From: Prevotella sp. 10(H)
Lineage (GTDB): Bacteria; Bacteroidota; Bacteroidia; Bacteroidales; Dysgonomonadaceae
Direction: 5' to 3'
Length of the DNA: 64,000 nt
Assembly (NCBI RefSeq): GCF_000711235.1
Contig: NZ_JOMI01000002.1
Span: 186,001-250,000 of the forward strand
In this document: in pieces, positions 1-9,356 of the stretch
How positions within the stretch are numbered: the stretch's first letter is position 1
Layout of the letters: each line of letters begins with the position of its first letter
Notes under the pieces: generated by a model
Databases searched by the model: none
What the model was told of the DNA's origin: nothing
What the model saw: only the letters and a program-made list of their open reading frames with translations
Made by a program: the position numbers and the translations under genes

Positions 1-143
1 TAGAGAAAAAAGAAGCTCCTATCCACATCTCGAACCTTAACGTGGTAGACCCTAAATCAGGTAAACCTACACGTATCGGCCGCAAAGAAGTGAATGGAAA
101 GCTAGTACGTTACGCTAAAAAATCAGGGGAGGAAATTAAATAA
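1..143 (+). CDS. rplX: 50S ribosomal protein L24, C-terminal part
   Basis: This is the 3' end of rplX; the 5' part lies outside the window. The frame starts at position 3 and reads [20 protein letters not shown], continuing to KKSGEEIK and TAA at 141-143. L24 starts assembly of the large subunit. The PxHxSNL and TRIGRK segments match L24 C-termini, and L24 directly before L5 is the standard spc order. The stop overlaps the rplE start (TAATG), so the two are probably translationally coupled. Confidence 0.95.
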   Translation, partial: EKKEAPIHISNLNVVDPKSGKPTRIGRKEVNGKLVRYAKKSGEEIK

Positions 144-706
144 TGAGCAATACAACAACTCTTAGGACAGATTATAAAGACCGTATTGTAGCTTCTTTGA
201 TGAAAGAATTCGGTTATAAATCGACAATGCAGGTTCCTGTATTGAAAAAAATAGTTGTCAACCAAGGTCTTGGTATTGCAGTTGCAGATAAAAAAATTAT
301 CGAAACAGCGATCAACGAAGTTTCAACTATTACAGGACAAAAAGCGGTAGCGACATTCTCTAAAAAAGATATTTCGAACTTCAAATTGCGTAAGAAAATG
401 CCTATCGGTGTGATGGTTACGCTGCGTCACGATAAAATGTACGAGTTCCTTGAAAGACTTGTACGTGTTGCATTGCCTCGTATCCGCGACTTCAAGGGTA
501 TCGAAAGCAAGCTGGACGGGCGTGGAAACTATACACTGGGTATACAGGAACAGATCATCTTCCCTGAAATAAATATCGACAATATTAGCCGTATTTTGGG
601 AATGAATATTACCTTTGTAACTTCCGCAAAAACGGATGAAGAAGGGTATGCCCTACTGAGAGAGTTCGGATTACCATTTAAGAACGCAAAAAAAGAATCG
701 ATATAA
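143..706 (+). CDS. rplE: 50S ribosomal protein L5
   Basis: L5 binds 5S rRNA and contacts P-site tRNA in the central protuberance. The 187-residue product has the usual bacterial length plus a short N-terminal extension. Family segments are visible: [14 protein letters not shown] near the N-terminus, [15 protein letters not shown] in the middle, and the [18 protein letters not shown] block near residues 125-145. The start ATG shares one base with the L24 stop. rpsN follows after one base, so these genes are clearly cotranscribed. Confidence 0.98.
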   Translation: MSNTTTLRTDYKDRIVASLMKEFGYKSTMQVPVLKKIVVNQGLGIAVADKKIIETAINEVSTITGQKAVATFSKKDISNFKLRKKMPIGVMVTLRHDKMYEFLERLVRVALPRIRDFKGIESKLDGRGNYTLGIQEQIIFPEINIDNISRILGMNITFVTSAKTDEEGYALLREFGLPFKNAKKESI

Positions 707-707
707 G

Positions 708-977
708 ATGGCAAAAGAATCAATGAAAGCTCGTGAGGTAAAAAGAGCTAAAATGGTTGCTAAATATGCAGCTAAAAGAGCGCAACTGAAAGCTGATGGC
801 GATTACGAAGCGCTACAGGCTCTACCTAAGAATGCTTCACCTGTACGCCTGCACAACCGTTGCAGCATCACAGGACGTCCGAAAGGCTTTATCCGCCAGT
901 TCGGAATTTCGCGTATTCAATTCCGCGAAATGGCATCCAAAGGTCTGATACCGGGAGTGAAAAAAGCGAGCTGGTAA
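708..977 (+). CDS. rpsN: 30S ribosomal protein S14
   Basis: S14 sits in the 30S head and is needed for late small-subunit assembly. The 89-residue form is the long type without the zinc-binding CxxC pairs: only one cysteine is present, in [19 protein letters not shown]. The C-terminal [24 protein letters not shown] is typical. It begins one base after rplE. It is followed by 148 noncoding bases, the longest spacer in this part of the operon, which contain a palindrome. Confidence 0.98.
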   Translation: MAKESMKAREVKRAKMVAKYAAKRAQLKADGDYEALQALPKNASPVRLHNRCSITGRPKGFIRQFGISRIQFREMASKGLIPGVKKASW

Positions 978-991
978 ACACAGAAATTATA

Positions 992-1060
992 AGTTATAAA
1001 TTATAATGATGAATGAGCGGCCGATGCTATCCGAAAATTCATACCTTATAATTTATAACT
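992..1060 (+). repeat. AT-rich inverted repeat between rpsN and rpsH
   Basis: AGTTATAAATTATAA at 992-1006 is the exact reverse complement of TTATAATTTATAACT at 1046-1060. A second inner pair, ATGAAT and ATTCAT, extends the stem. The loop is about 30 bases and GC-richer. There is no T-run after it, so it is a poor intrinsic terminator. It could be an mRNA hairpin that adjusts expression within the operon or a small palindromic insertion. Neighbouring ribosomal genes have spacers of only 1-30 bases. Confidence 0.6.
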
Positions 1061-1125
1061 CGTAACTATAATAACAGTTTTTAAATATTGTCCCGGAGTC
1101 GGGATTAATTTAAATCATTTTAAAC

Positions 1126-1521
1126 ATGACAGATCCAATAGCAGATTATTTGACGCGTGTAAGAAACGCCATCATGGCTGGACACAGAGTTGTAGAAATT
1201 CCGGCGTCAAATTTGAAAAAAGAGATTACTAAAATTCTCTTGGAAAAAGGCTACATTCTTAACTATAAGTTTGTAGAAGAAGGACCTCAGGGCTCTATCA
1301 AGATAGCCTTGAAATACGATCCTGTAAATAAAGTAAATGCAATAAAGAAACTTATCCGCATTTCTACACCGGGACTTCGTAAATATGTAGGGTATAAAGA
1401 CATGCCCCGTGTTCTTAACGGACTAGGGATAGCTGTAGTATCTACCTCTAAAGGAGTGATGACAGACAAGGAAGCTCGCGAACTCAAAGTTGGTGGCGAA
1501 GTAATGTGTTATGTTTATTAA
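1126..1521 (+). CDS. rpsH: 30S ribosomal protein S8
   Basis: S8 binds the central domain of 16S rRNA and organises the 30S platform. The 131-residue length is standard. [20 protein letters not shown] at the N-terminus and [20 protein letters not shown] near the C-terminus are hallmark S8 segments. It lies downstream of the 148-base palindrome-bearing spacer and 21 bases upstream of rplF. Confidence 0.98.
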   Translation: MTDPIADYLTRVRNAIMAGHRVVEIPASNLKKEITKILLEKGYILNYKFVEEGPQGSIKIALKYDPVNKVNAIKKLIRISTPGLRKYVGYKDMPRVLNGLGIAVVSTSKGVMTDKEARELKVGGEVMCYVY

Positions 1522-1542
1522 TTAAGAGGAGGATAACAAATT

Positions 1543-2097
1543 ATGTCTAGAATAGGAAAATTACCCGTAAACCTTCCCGCAGGCGTTACAGTTACTGTTG
1601 GTAAGGATAACGTAGTTACAGTGAAAGGCCCTAAAGGAGAACTTACACAAGAAGTGAATCCTGATATTAAAGTATCTGTAGAAGATGGAGTGTTATCAGT
1701 AACACGTCCGTCCGACGATAAAGCTCATCGCTCACTACATGGATTGTACAGATCGTTGATCAACAACATGGTTGTAGGAGTTTCTGAAGGATATCGCAAA
1801 GAAATGGAATTGATCGGAGTTGGTTACCGTGCTTCTAACACAGGCCAGCTACTCGAGCTTTCTTTAGGTTACACGCACAATATCTTTTTGCAGTTGCCTA
1901 ACGAAGTAAAGCTTGAAACTAAATCGGAAAGAAACAAAGCTCCGCTAATCATTCTCGAATCTTGTGATAAACAACTGATCGGTCAGGTTTGCTCAAAAAT
2001 TCGCTCATTCCGTAAACCGGAGCCTTACAAAGGAAAAGGTATACGTTTTGTAGGTGAAGTTATCCGTCGCAAGTCTGGTAAAACCGCAGGTAAATAA
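1543..2097 (+). CDS. rplF: 50S ribosomal protein L6
   Basis: L6 lies near the factor-binding site of the 50S subunit. The 184-residue product shows two alpha/beta repeats: MSRIGKLPVNLPAGV opens the first, and the conserved EPYKGKGIRFVGEVIRRKSG block (residues about 158-178) closes the second. A purine-rich AAGAGGAGG lies about 10 bases before the ATG, one of the few Shine-Dalgarno-like sites in the operon. Confidence 0.98.
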   Translation: MSRIGKLPVNLPAGVTVTVGKDNVVTVKGPKGELTQEVNPDIKVSVEDGVLSVTRPSDDKAHRSLHGLYRSLINNMVVGVSEGYRKEMELIGVGYRASNTGQLLELSLGYTHNIFLQLPNEVKLETKSERNKAPLIILESCDKQLIGQVCSKIRSFRKPEPYKGKGIRFVGEVIRRKSGKTAGK

Positions 2098-2115
2098 TTC
2101 TAAACTGTAGCAATC

Positions 2116-2460
2116 ATGATGACAAAGACAGATAAAAGAAATAAAATAAAATTACGCGTACGTGGTAAGATTTCAGGAACTTCCGAACGTCCGCGTCTGA
2201 CAGTATTCAGAAGCAACAAGCAAATATACGCTCAGGTTATCGACGATTTGACAGGTAAAACTCTGGCGGCAGCTTCGTCTCTTAAACTAACAGACAAAGC
2301 TCCTAAAAAAGAAATCGCTGCAAAAGTCGGTGAGCTTATTGCTAAAACTGCTCAGGAAGCTGGTGTAACAGCTGTGGTATTCGACCGTAACGGTTACCTG
2401 TACCATGGTAGAATTAAAGAATTGGCAGATGCTGCCCGTAAAGGTGGACTTAAATTTTAA
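2116..2460 (+). CDS. rplR: 50S ribosomal protein L18
   Basis: L18 binds 5S rRNA with L5. The 114-residue product has the [20 protein letters not shown] core and ends with [20 protein letters not shown], both typical of L18. The first two codons are both ATG (2116 and 2119), so the exact start is uncertain by one residue. It is followed five bases later by rpsE. Confidence 0.97.
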   Translation: MMTKTDKRNKIKLRVRGKISGTSERPRLTVFRSNKQIYAQVIDDLTGKTLAAASSLKLTDKAPKKEIAAKVGELIAKTAQEAGVTAVVFDRNGYLYHGRIKELADAARKGGLKF

Positions 2461-2465
2461 TAGAC

Positions 2466-2984
2466 ATGGCAGGAGTTAACAATAGAGTAAAATCGACCAA
2501 CGATATCGAATTAAAAGACAGACTAGTTGCGATCAACCGTGTTACAAAAGTGACCAAAGGGGGTCGTACATTCAGCTTCGCTGCTATCGTAGTTGTAGGA
2601 AATGAAGACGGTATAGTAGGCTGGGGTCTGGGTAAAGCTGGTGAAGTAACAACAGCCATAGCTAAAGGTGTTGAAGCTGCTAAGAAAAACCTTATCAAGG
2701 TTCCGGTACTAAAAGGAACTGTTCCTCACGAGCAAATCGCACGTTTCGGAGGTTCTGAAGTAATGCTTCGTCCGGCTGCTCCCGGTACAGGGGTGAAAGC
2801 AGGAGGTGCGATGCGCGCCGTACTTGAAAGCGTCGGAGTAACAGACGTATTGGCAAAATCGAAAGGTTCATCCAATCCTCACAACCTTGTGAAAGCAACG
2901 ATTGAGGCTTTAGGAGAACTCAGAGATGCATATACTGTAGCTCAGAACAGAGGTATTTCAATGGAAAAAGTGTTTAAAGGTTAA
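2466..2984 (+). CDS. rpsE: 30S ribosomal protein S5
   Basis: S5 shapes the mRNA entry site and affects decoding accuracy. The 172 residues contain the N-terminal dsRNA-binding fold ([20 protein letters not shown], about residues 26-45) and the C-terminal domain with [18 protein letters not shown] and [15 protein letters not shown]. Length and motifs are normal for the family. It sits between rplR and rpmD in canonical spc order. Confidence 0.98.
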   Translation: MAGVNNRVKSTNDIELKDRLVAINRVTKVTKGGRTFSFAAIVVVGNEDGIVGWGLGKAGEVTTAIAKGVEAAKKNLIKVPVLKGTVPHEQIARFGGSEVMLRPAAPGTGVKAGGAMRAVLESVGVTDVLAKSKGSSNPHNLVKATIEALGELRDAYTVAQNRGISMEKVFKG

Positions 2985-3002
2985 TTTGCAAAGAAAATTA
3001 TT

Positions 3003-3179
3003 ATGGCAAAAATTAAAGTTAAACAAACAAAAAGCAGAATCAATTGTCCTAAAGACCAGAAACAGACTTTAGACGCTCTCGGGCTGAGAAAGATGAACCG
3101 TGTCGTAGAACATGAAGATACACCTGCTATCAGAGGAATGATCAACAAAGTACACCATCTGGTGACTATTGTAGAGTAA
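3003..3179 (+). CDS. rpmD: 50S ribosomal protein L30
   Basis: This 58-residue frame begins ATGGCAAAAATTAAAG and ends TAA at 3177-3179. It reads MAKIKVKQTKSRINCPKDQK, then TLDALGLRKMNRVVEHEDTP, and finishes HHLVTIVE. That is the complete L30 fold, including the LGLRKMNR segment that contacts 23S rRNA. Its position between rpsE and rplO is the expected one. Confidence 0.97.
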   Translation: MAKIKVKQTKSRINCPKDQKQTLDALGLRKMNRVVEHEDTPAIRGMINKVHHLVTIVE

Positions 3180-3210
3180 TTTAGTTTAAAAGATAAAAAA
3201 ACATTAAGAT

Positions 3211-3660
3211 ATGAGTTTATCAAATTTGAAACCTGCAGCAGGCGCTACCAAAACCGCAAAAAGAATCGGACGTGGTCCGGGTTCGGGTCTGGGTGGTACT
3301 TCTACTAGAGGTCATAAAGGAGCTAAGTCCAGATCAGGATATTCTAAGAAAATCGGTTTTGAAGGAGGTCAGATGCCAATCCAGCGTCGTCTTCCTAAAT
3401 ACGGATTCAAGAATATCAACCGCGTTGAATACAAAGCGATCAATCTGGATGTATTACAGCGTTTAGCTGAAGCGAAGAAACTTTCAAAGATCGATGTTCA
3501 ATCATTAGTCGATGCAGGTTTTATTTCATCAAATCAATTAGTGAAAATACTTGGAAACGGAGCCATCACTACTAAAGTAGATGTAGAAGCTCACGCGTTT
3601 TCAAAAACAGCAGAAGCTGCAATTCAGGCAATAGGTGGAACCGTAACAAAACTGAAGTAA
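3211..3660 (+). CDS. rplO: 50S ribosomal protein L15
   Basis: L15 is a late-assembly 50S protein. The 149 residues start MSLSNLKPAAGATKTAKRIG, followed by the Gly/Arg-rich GRGPGSGLGGTSTRGHKGAK segment that threads into 23S rRNA, and then FEGGQMPIQRRLPKYGF. The C-terminal half is the globular domain. secY starts two bases after the stop. Confidence 0.98.
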   Translation: MSLSNLKPAAGATKTAKRIGRGPGSGLGGTSTRGHKGAKSRSGYSKKIGFEGGQMPIQRRLPKYGFKNINRVEYKAINLDVLQRLAEAKKLSKIDVQSLVDAGFISSNQLVKILGNGAITTKVDVEAHAFSKTAEAAIQAIGGTVTKLK

Positions 3661-3661
3661 G

Positions 3662-4978
3662 ATGGGATTAGTAAAAACACTGGAAAATATATGGAAGATT
3701 GAGGACCTTAGAAAAAGGCTCATGATTACCTTCTTTTTCGTGGTGATCTATCGCTTCGGTGTGCATATTGTTCTTCCGGGTGTTGATCCTGCCGCTCTTG
3801 ATGCCCTTCAGGCAAAAACATCGGGAGGTATACTCGACATCTTGAACATGTTCTCGGGAGGTGCATTTGCCAATGCATCGATTTTTGCATTAGGTATTAT
3901 GCCTTATATATCTGCTTCCATCGTTATGCAGCTGTTGGGTATGGCAGTGCCATATTTCCAAAAACTGCAGCGTGAAGGAGAAAGCGGGCGTACGAAGATG
4001 AACCAGTATACACGTTACCTTACAGTAGCTATCCTGTTATTCCAGGGGCCTGCATATTTGCTGGGCGCATTGGGACAGGCGGCTCCTACAACATGGGACT
4101 TCCTTATTCCTTCTACCATCATATTGGCCGGAGGTAGTATGTTTGTTCTTTGGCTTGGAGAGCGTATTACGGATAAAGGTGTAGGAAACGGTGTATCTTT
4201 CATTATCCTTGTAGGTATCATTGCACGACTTCCGCATGCGCTGATCGGTGAATTCTCTTCACGATTGGCAAGTCAGGCCGGAGGTTTGGTAATGTTCCTT
4301 GCCGAAATCGTATTCCTGTTGCTTATTATCTGTGGCGCTATCTTGTTGGTACAAGGTACCCGCCGTATACCGGTACAATATGCAAAAAGAGTAGTTGGTA
4401 ACAAACAATATGGGGGTGCGCGCCAGTATATACCGTTGAAGGTAAATGCTGCTAACGTGATGCCTATCATCTTTGCTCAGGCAATCATGTTTGTGCCTAT
4501 CACTATTGCAGGGTTCTCTACCGAAAGAGACGGATTCTGGGGATCGTTTATGGACCATACCAGTGTGGCTTATAATCTTGTGTTTGCATTCCTTATTATT
4601 GCTTTCACATGGTTCTACACTGCGGTGACTATAAATCCTGTGCAGATGGCCGATGAGCTGAAACGTAACAATGGCTTTATACCGGGAATCAAACCGGGTA
4701 AGAAGACAGCAGACTATATAGACCAGATCATGTCCCGTATTACATTTCCGGGTTCATTGTTCTTGGCTATAGTGGCTATCCTTCCTGCATTTGCAAGTTA
4801 TTTCGGTGTGAGCCGTGAATTCTCGCAATTCTTCGGAGGTACGTCGTTGCTGATTCTTGTAGGGGTTGTGCTGGATACGCTTCAGCAGATCGAAAGCCAC
4901 TTATTGATGAGGCATTATGACGGTTTATTGAAATCGGGTAGAATCAAAGGACGTTCCGGTTCAATTGCAGCATATTAA
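3662..4978 (+). CDS. secY: Protein translocase subunit SecY
   Basis: SecY is the channel of the Sec translocon in the inner membrane. The 438 residues show about ten hydrophobic segments. Diagnostic pieces are the FSGGAFANASIFALGIMPYI region near transmembrane helix 2, the RRIPVQYAKR cytosolic loop near residue 240, and the MADELKRNNGFIPGIKPGK loop near residue 330. Length is normal. Coupling to rplO by a two-base gap is typical. Confidence 0.98.
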   Translation: MGLVKTLENIWKIEDLRKRLMITFFFVVIYRFGVHIVLPGVDPAALDALQAKTSGGILDILNMFSGGAFANASIFALGIMPYISASIVMQLLGMAVPYFQKLQREGESGRTKMNQYTRYLTVAILLFQGPAYLLGALGQAAPTTWDFLIPSTIILAGGSMFVLWLGERITDKGVGNGVSFIILVGIIARLPHALIGEFSSRLASQAGGLVMFLAEIVFLLLIICGAILLVQGTRRIPVQYAKRVVGNKQYGGARQYIPLKVNAANVMPIIFAQAIMFVPITIAGFSTERDGFWGSFMDHTSVAYNLVFAFLIIAFTWFYTAVTINPVQMADELKRNNGFIPGIKPGKKTADYIDQIMSRITFPGSLFLAIVAILPAFASYFGVSREFSQFFGGTSLLILVGVVLDTLQQIESHLLMRHYDGLLKSGRIKGRSGSIAAY

Positions 4979-4991
4979 GGAGGATATTTAA

Positions 4992-5774
4992 ATGATATTT
5001 CTAAAAACAGACGAAGAGATTGAGTTGATGCGTGAAGCTAACCACCTTGTAGGAATGACTCAGGGTGAATTAGCAAAACACATCAAGCCGGGGGTAACGA
5101 CTTTATATCTGGATAAGATTGCAGAAGAATTTATTCGCGATCATGGTGCTATACCATCCTTTCTCGGATATAACGACTTTCCGAATTCACTTTGTATTTC
5201 TGTGAATGAAAACGTAGTGCATGGTATTCCATCCGACTATGTTTTGAAAGATGGAGATATTATTTCTGTTGACTGCGGTACTGAAAAGAACGGATTCTGC
5301 GGCGACTCTGCTTACACATTTTGTGTAGGAGAAGTAGCAGAAGATGTGAAAGCATTACTGAGAGCAACAAAAGAATCTCTTTATCTGGGTATAGAAAAAG
5401 CTGTGGAAGGTAACCGTGTAGGCGATATCGGCGACGCAGTTCAGACATATTGCGAAAAACGGGGTTATTCTGTTGTTCGCGAATTGGTAGGACATGGTAT
5501 AGGACGTAAGATGCACGAAGCGCCTGAAGTCCCTAACTATGGTAAGCGCGGCACAGGTCCCTTATTGAAGAAGGGAATGTGTATCGCTATCGAACCGATG
5601 ATAAATATGGGAAGCAAGAATGTTGTCTTCGAAAGCGACGGCTGGACTGTAAGAACACGTGACCGTAAACCTTCAGCTCATTTCGAGCACACAGTAGCTA
5701 TACGTCAGGGAAAAGCAGATATCTTATCGACATTCGAATATGTAGAAGCTGTTTTAGGGAATAACGCAATTTAA
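4992..5774 (+). CDS. map: Methionine aminopeptidase, type I
   Basis: It removes the initiator methionine from new proteins. The 260-residue product has the pita-bread fold signatures: ISVDCGTEKNGFCGDSAYTF carries the two metal-binding aspartates, ELVGHGIGRKMHEAP the metal histidine, IEPMINMG one glutamate, and FEHTVAI the last. GGAGG about ten bases upstream of the ATG fits a ribosome-binding site. Bacteroidetes commonly have map between secY and infA. Confidence 0.97.
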   Translation: MIFLKTDEEIELMREANHLVGMTQGELAKHIKPGVTTLYLDKIAEEFIRDHGAIPSFLGYNDFPNSLCISVNENVVHGIPSDYVLKDGDIISVDCGTEKNGFCGDSAYTFCVGEVAEDVKALLRATKESLYLGIEKAVEGNRVGDIGDAVQTYCEKRGYSVVRELVGHGIGRKMHEAPEVPNYGKRGTGPLLKKGMCIAIEPMINMGSKNVVFESDGWTVRTRDRKPSAHFEHTVAIRQGKADILSTFEYVEAVLGNNAI

Positions 5775-5792
5775 AAATCTTTAAAAATTTAT

Positions 5793-6011
5793 ATGGCTAA
5801 ACAGGCAGCAATAGAACAAGACGGAGTGATAATAGAAGCACTATCCAATGCAATGTTTCGTGTCGAACTCGAAAACGGACACGAAATTACTGCACACATC
5901 TCGGGAAAGATGCGTATGCATTATATCAAAATACTTCCGGGAGACAGGGTACGTGTGGAAATGTCACCTTATGATTTATCAAAAGGACGGATTTCATTCA
6001 GATACAAATAA
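5793..6011 (+). CDS. infA: Translation initiation factor IF-1
   Basis: IF-1 occupies the ribosomal A site during initiation. The 72-residue single OB-fold protein reads [20 protein letters not shown], then [20 protein letters not shown], and closes with [18 protein letters not shown], an almost textbook IF-1. It lies between map and rpmJ, as in other Bacteroidetes and Firmicutes spc operons. Confidence 0.98.
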   Translation: MAKQAAIEQDGVIIEALSNAMFRVELENGHEITAHISGKMRMHYIKILPGDRVRVEMSPYDLSKGRISFRYK

Positions 6012-6023
6012 AAAAACAAAGAT

Positions 6024-6140
6024 ATGAAAGTAAGAGCATCATTGAAGAAGCGCACCGCTGATTGTAAGATTGTCAGAAGAAAAGGTCGCTTATACGTAAT
6101 TAACAAAAAAAATCCTAAGTACAAACAACGTCAAGGATAA
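6024..6140 (+). CDS. rpmJ: 50S ribosomal protein L36
   Basis: This 38-residue frame starts ATG at 6024 and stops TAA at 6138-6140. It reads [20 protein letters not shown] and ends [18 protein letters not shown]. The family normally uses a Cys3-His zinc site; here only one cysteine (C14) is kept, so this is the zinc-independent form. Its position between infA and rpsM is standard. Confidence 0.97.
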   Translation: MKVRASLKKRTADCKIVRRKGRLYVINKKNPKYKQRQG

Positions 6141-6173
6141 TTTATTAATTTTGCAAATTAATCGAAAAAATAT

Positions 6174-6554
6174 ATGGCTATAAGAATAGTTGGAGTCGAT
6201 TTACCACAAAATAAGAGAGGCGAAGTAGCCTTGACATACATTTTTGGTATCGGACGTAGTTCTGCTAACAAAATCCTTGCTGAAGCAGGAATAGATAGAG
6301 ATATCAAAGTGAAGGACTGGAACGATGAGCAGGCAGGTAAAGTGCGTGAAATCATCGCTTCGGAGTACAAAGTAGAAGGGGACTTACGTTCAGAAGTACA
6401 GCTTAACATCAAGCGATTGATGGATATCGGCTGTTACAGAGGTATCCGTCATCGTATCGGCTTACCTTTGAGAGGTCAGAGTACTAAAAACAATGCCCGT
6501 ACACGTAAGGGCAGAAAGAAAACTGTTGCTAACAAGAAAAAAGCTACAAAATAA
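6174..6554 (+). CDS. rpsM: 30S ribosomal protein S13
   Basis: S13 lies in the 30S head and forms bridges to the 50S subunit. The 126 residues begin [20 protein letters not shown] and carry the helix-two-turn-helix core. The conserved [20 protein letters not shown] near residues 89-108 and the basic tail [17 protein letters not shown] contact tRNA and rRNA. It opens the alpha-operon gene set (S13, S11, S4, RpoA, L17). Confidence 0.98.
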   Translation: MAIRIVGVDLPQNKRGEVALTYIFGIGRSSANKILAEAGIDRDIKVKDWNDEQAGKVREIIASEYKVEGDLRSEVQLNIKRLMDIGCYRGIRHRIGLPLRGQSTKNNARTRKGRKKTVANKKKATK

Positions 6555-6564
6555 TTAATTTGAT

Positions 6565-6954
6565 ATGGCAAAGAAAACAGTCGCAGCGAAAAAGAGAAAT
6601 GTTAAAGTGGATGCTATCGGACAAGTTCATGTGCATTCATCTTTCAACAATATCATTATTTCGATTACAAACGGCGATGGCCAGGTTATTAGCTGGTCTT
6701 CGGCAGGGAAAATGGGTTTCAGAAGTTCAAAGAAGAACACCCCGTACGCAGCGCAAATGGCAGCATCAGATTGCGCCAAAGTTGCATTTGACTTAGGATT
6801 GAGAAAAGTAAAAGTGTATGTAAAGGGCCCGGGCAACGGACGTGAGTCTGCAATCCGTACCATCCATGCAGCAGGCATCGAAGTAACAGAAATCGTTGAC
6901 GTTACTCCACTTCCTCACAATGGATGTCGTCCTCCTAAACACAGAAGAGTTTAA
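6565..6954 (+). CDS. rpsK: 30S ribosomal protein S11
   Basis: S11 forms part of the mRNA exit platform. In the 129-residue product the segments [19 protein letters not shown] and [20 protein letters not shown] are family hallmarks, and the C-terminus [18 protein letters not shown] is almost invariant. A 108-base spacer separates it from rpsD, longer than other gaps in this part of the operon. Confidence 0.98.
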   Translation: MAKKTVAAKKRNVKVDAIGQVHVHSSFNNIIISITNGDGQVISWSSAGKMGFRSSKKNTPYAAQMAASDCAKVAFDLGLRKVKVYVKGPGNGRESAIRTIHAAGIEVTEIVDVTPLPHNGCRPPKHRRV

Positions 6955-6976
6955 TCAAAATTTAAAATTGGAACTT

Positions 6977-7031
6977 AAATTGTGATTTTGATTGCAAGTC
7001 AACCCTCTCTGTAATCGCGGCTGCACAATTT
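6977..7031 (+). promoter_or_regulatory. Possible structured leader before rpsD
   Basis: Within the 108-base spacer, AAATTGTG (6977-6984) pairs exactly with CACAATTT (7024-7031), enclosing 39 bases that include a small TTGA/TCAA stem. S4 autoregulates its own operon through mRNA structures in other phyla, so an RNA regulator ahead of rpsD is plausible. The element itself is not one I recognise. A length-8 stem could also arise by chance in AT-rich DNA. Confidence 0.35.
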
Positions 7032-7062
7032 CAGCTTTCATCAATTATTAATTAGAAAAGAA

Positions 7063-7671
7063 ATGGCAAGATATACTGGACCAAAATCAAAAATCGCCCG
7101 TAAATTCGGAGAGCCAATATTCGGACCTGACAAAGTTCTTTCTAAGAAGAACTACCCTCCCGGCCAGCACGGTAACGGAAGGAAGAAGAAATCGTCGGAG
7201 TACGGTATTCAATTGCGTGAAAAGCAAAAAGCAAAATACACTTATGGTGTGCTTGAAAGACAATTCCGTAATATGTTTGACAAAGCCCTTTCATCACGTG
7301 GTATCACGGGTGAAGTGCTTCTTCAGATGTTGGAATCGAGACTGGACAATGTAGTGTTCCGTCTGGGGATAGCGCCTACACGAGCAGCTGCACGTCAGCT
7401 TGTTTCTCACCGCCACATTACTGTGGACGGTAAGGTGGTAAATATTCCGTCTTATTCAATCAAGCCCGGACAATTAATCGGCGTACGCGAGAAATCAAAA
7501 TCTCTTGAAGTTGTCAGCGAAGCATTGTCAGGTTTTAACCATAGTAAATACCCTTGGATCGAGTGGGATGCATCATCTATGACAGGAAAATATCTTCATA
7601 TTCCTGAAAGAGCGGATATCCCTGAAAACATTAAAGAACAGTTGATCGTAGAGTTGTATTCTAAAAATTAA
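7063..7671 (+). CDS. rpsD: 30S ribosomal protein S4
   Basis: S4 nucleates 30S assembly by binding the 5' domain of 16S rRNA. The 202 residues start [20 protein letters not shown]. The S4 RNA-binding domain is at about residues 95-155 ([20 protein letters not shown], then [20 protein letters not shown]). The N-terminal zinc-binding cysteines of some S4 proteins are absent, as is common in this phylum. rpoA starts eight bases after the stop. Confidence 0.98.
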   Translation: MARYTGPKSKIARKFGEPIFGPDKVLSKKNYPPGQHGNGRKKKSSEYGIQLREKQKAKYTYGVLERQFRNMFDKALSSRGITGEVLLQMLESRLDNVVFRLGIAPTRAAARQLVSHRHITVDGKVVNIPSYSIKPGQLIGVREKSKSLEVVSEALSGFNHSKYPWIEWDASSMTGKYLHIPERADIPENIKEQLIVELYSKN

Positions 7672-7679
7672 TTAAATTC

Positions 7680-8672
7680 ATGGCTATATTAGCATTTCAA
7701 AAACCGGATAAAGTATTGATGTTAGAAGCGGATGATTTCTTCGGGAAATTCGAATTTCGTCCGTTAGAACCCGGATATGGTATTACCGTTGGTAATGCTC
7801 TGCGCCGTATTCTGCTTTCATCTCTTGAAGGTTTTGCTATCACTTCTATAAAAATCGACGGGGTTGAGCATGAATTTGCTACCGTACCGGGTGTTATAGA
7901 AGATGTTACAAATATCATTCTGAACCTGAAACAAGTACGTTTCAAGCAGATAGTAGAAGAGATTGAAAACGAGAAGGTAAGTATTACCGTTTCAGGTGCC
8001 GAAGTATTCAAAGCCGGTGATATCGGAAAGCATCTGTCAGGATTTGAAGTATTGAACCCTGATCTGGAAATTTGTCACCTAGACAAGAATGCAAGCTTTC
8101 TTATCGAATTGAATATTAACAAAGGCCGCGGGTATGTACCTGCTGATGAAAATCGCAATCTGTCCGACGATGTTAATGTTATAGCTATTGACTCTATTTA
8201 TACTCCTATCCGCAATGTAAAATACTCGATAGAAAACTATCGTGTGGAGCAAAAAACGGACTACGAGAAACTTGTAATAGAAATAGCGACCGACGGGTCT
8301 ATTCATCCTAAGGATGCTTTGAAAGAAGCAGCTAAAATCCTTATCCATCACTTTATGCTGTTCTCTGATGAGAAGATCCTCCTTGAGCAGAGCGAAGTCG
8401 ACGGTAATGAAGAATTCGATGAAGAAATCCTGCATATGCGTCAGCTGCTGAAAACTAAGTTATCGGATATGAACCTTTCTGTTCGTGCCCTTAACTGTTT
8501 GAAGTCGGCGGAAGTAGAAACATTAGGCGAGCTTGTGCAATTTAATAAGAACGACCTTCTTAAGTTTAGAAACTTTGGTAAGAAATCACTTACCGAGCTC
8601 GATGAACTATTGGATAGCCTGAGCCTGTCATTCGGTATGGATATTTCTAAATATAAATTAGATAAAGATTAG
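7680..8672 (+). CDS. rpoA: RNA polymerase alpha subunit
   Basis: Alpha dimerises to scaffold RNA polymerase and its C-terminal domain contacts UP elements and activators. The 330-residue product has the N-terminal assembly domain ([20 protein letters not shown] near residues 29-48) and a C-terminal domain with two helix-hairpin-helix motifs ([20 protein letters not shown], then [19 protein letters not shown]). Length and order are normal. rplQ follows after eight bases. Confidence 0.98.
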   Translation: MAILAFQKPDKVLMLEADDFFGKFEFRPLEPGYGITVGNALRRILLSSLEGFAITSIKIDGVEHEFATVPGVIEDVTNIILNLKQVRFKQIVEEIENEKVSITVSGAEVFKAGDIGKHLSGFEVLNPDLEICHLDKNASFLIELNINKGRGYVPADENRNLSDDVNVIAIDSIYTPIRNVKYSIENYRVEQKTDYEKLVIEIATDGSIHPKDALKEAAKILIHHFMLFSDEKILLEQSEVDGNEEFDEEILHMRQLLKTKLSDMNLSVRALNCLKSAEVETLGELVQFNKNDLLKFRNFGKKSLTELDELLDSLSLSFGMDISKYKLDKD

Positions 8673-8680
8673 TAAGCGAC

Positions 8681-9298
8681 ATGAGACATAATAAGAAATT
8701 TAACCACTTAGGACGTACAAGCTCACACAGAAACGCTATGTTGTCGAATATGTGTGCCTCATTGATCCTGAGTCCTAATAAGAGAATCTTTACAACGGTT
8801 GCCAAAGCGAAAGCATTGAAGAAAGTTGTAGAGCCTATCATTACAAAATCGAAAGAAGATACTACTCAGTCAAGACGTTTAGTGTTTCAGGATCTTCAGA
8901 ATAAAGCAGCTGTAACAGAATTGTTCCAGAATGTTTCTCAGAAGATAGCTGACCGTCCGGGAGGATATACTCGTATCCTTAAAACAGGAAACCGTCTTGG
9001 AGATAACGCAGCAATGTGTTTTATCGAACTGGTAGACTACAATGAAAACATGCTGAAAGAGAAGAAAGCTGCATCGAAAGGTAGAACACGCCGCTCTAAA
9101 AAGGCAGCTGATCAACCTGTAGCTGCTAAAGAGACTTCTAAGAAAGCAAAAGCTGAAAAGGTAGAGAAAGCAGAAGAGGCTGAAGTAGAAGCTTTGGAAG
9201 CTGCTCCGACTTCTTTGCCGATAGTTGAAGAAGAAACTGCTTCTACATCGGAAGCTGAAGCACCTGCAGCAGAAGAGAAGCCAAAGACTGAAGAATAA
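8681..9298 (+). CDS. rplQ: 50S ribosomal protein L17 with long acidic tail
   Basis: L17 lines the polypeptide exit side of the 50S subunit. The first ~120 residues are standard ([20 protein letters not shown], then [18 protein letters not shown]). They are followed by about 80 residues rich in Lys, Ala and Glu, first basic ([12 protein letters not shown]) then strongly acidic to the end. E. coli L17 lacks such a tail; extended L17 tails are known in Bacteroidetes, so this is probably lineage-typical. It is the last gene of the operon. Confidence 0.97.
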   Translation: MRHNKKFNHLGRTSSHRNAMLSNMCASLILSPNKRIFTTVAKAKALKKVVEPIITKSKEDTTQSRRLVFQDLQNKAAVTELFQNVSQKIADRPGGYTRILKTGNRLGDNAAMCFIELVDYNENMLKEKKAASKGRTRRSKKAADQPVAAKETSKKAKAEKVEKAEEAEVEALEAAPTSLPIVEEETASTSEAEAPAAEEKPKTEE

Positions 9299-9324
9299 TA
9301 CTCTATTCTTAGTTATATAAAAAG

Positions 9325-9356
9325 AAAGTATCCTGAATCTCAGGATACTTTTTTTT
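9325..9356 (+). terminator. Intrinsic terminator of the ribosomal operon
   Basis: AAAGTATCCTGA (9325-9336) pairs perfectly with TCAGGATACTTT (9340-9351) around a three-base loop and runs into eight consecutive T residues. It lies 27 bases after the rplQ stop and should end the spc/alpha transcript. Confidence 0.92.

Noticed and set aside
1056-1067. TAACTCGTAACT shared with 51226-51237
   Set aside because: A 12-base match is expected many times by chance. I kept the local palindromes as features but not the link between the loci.
6146-6153. TAATTTTG as an internal promoter before rpsM
   Set aside because: It matches TAnnTTTG but has no -33 partner and lies within a tightly packed operon; chance in an AT-rich spacer is likely.
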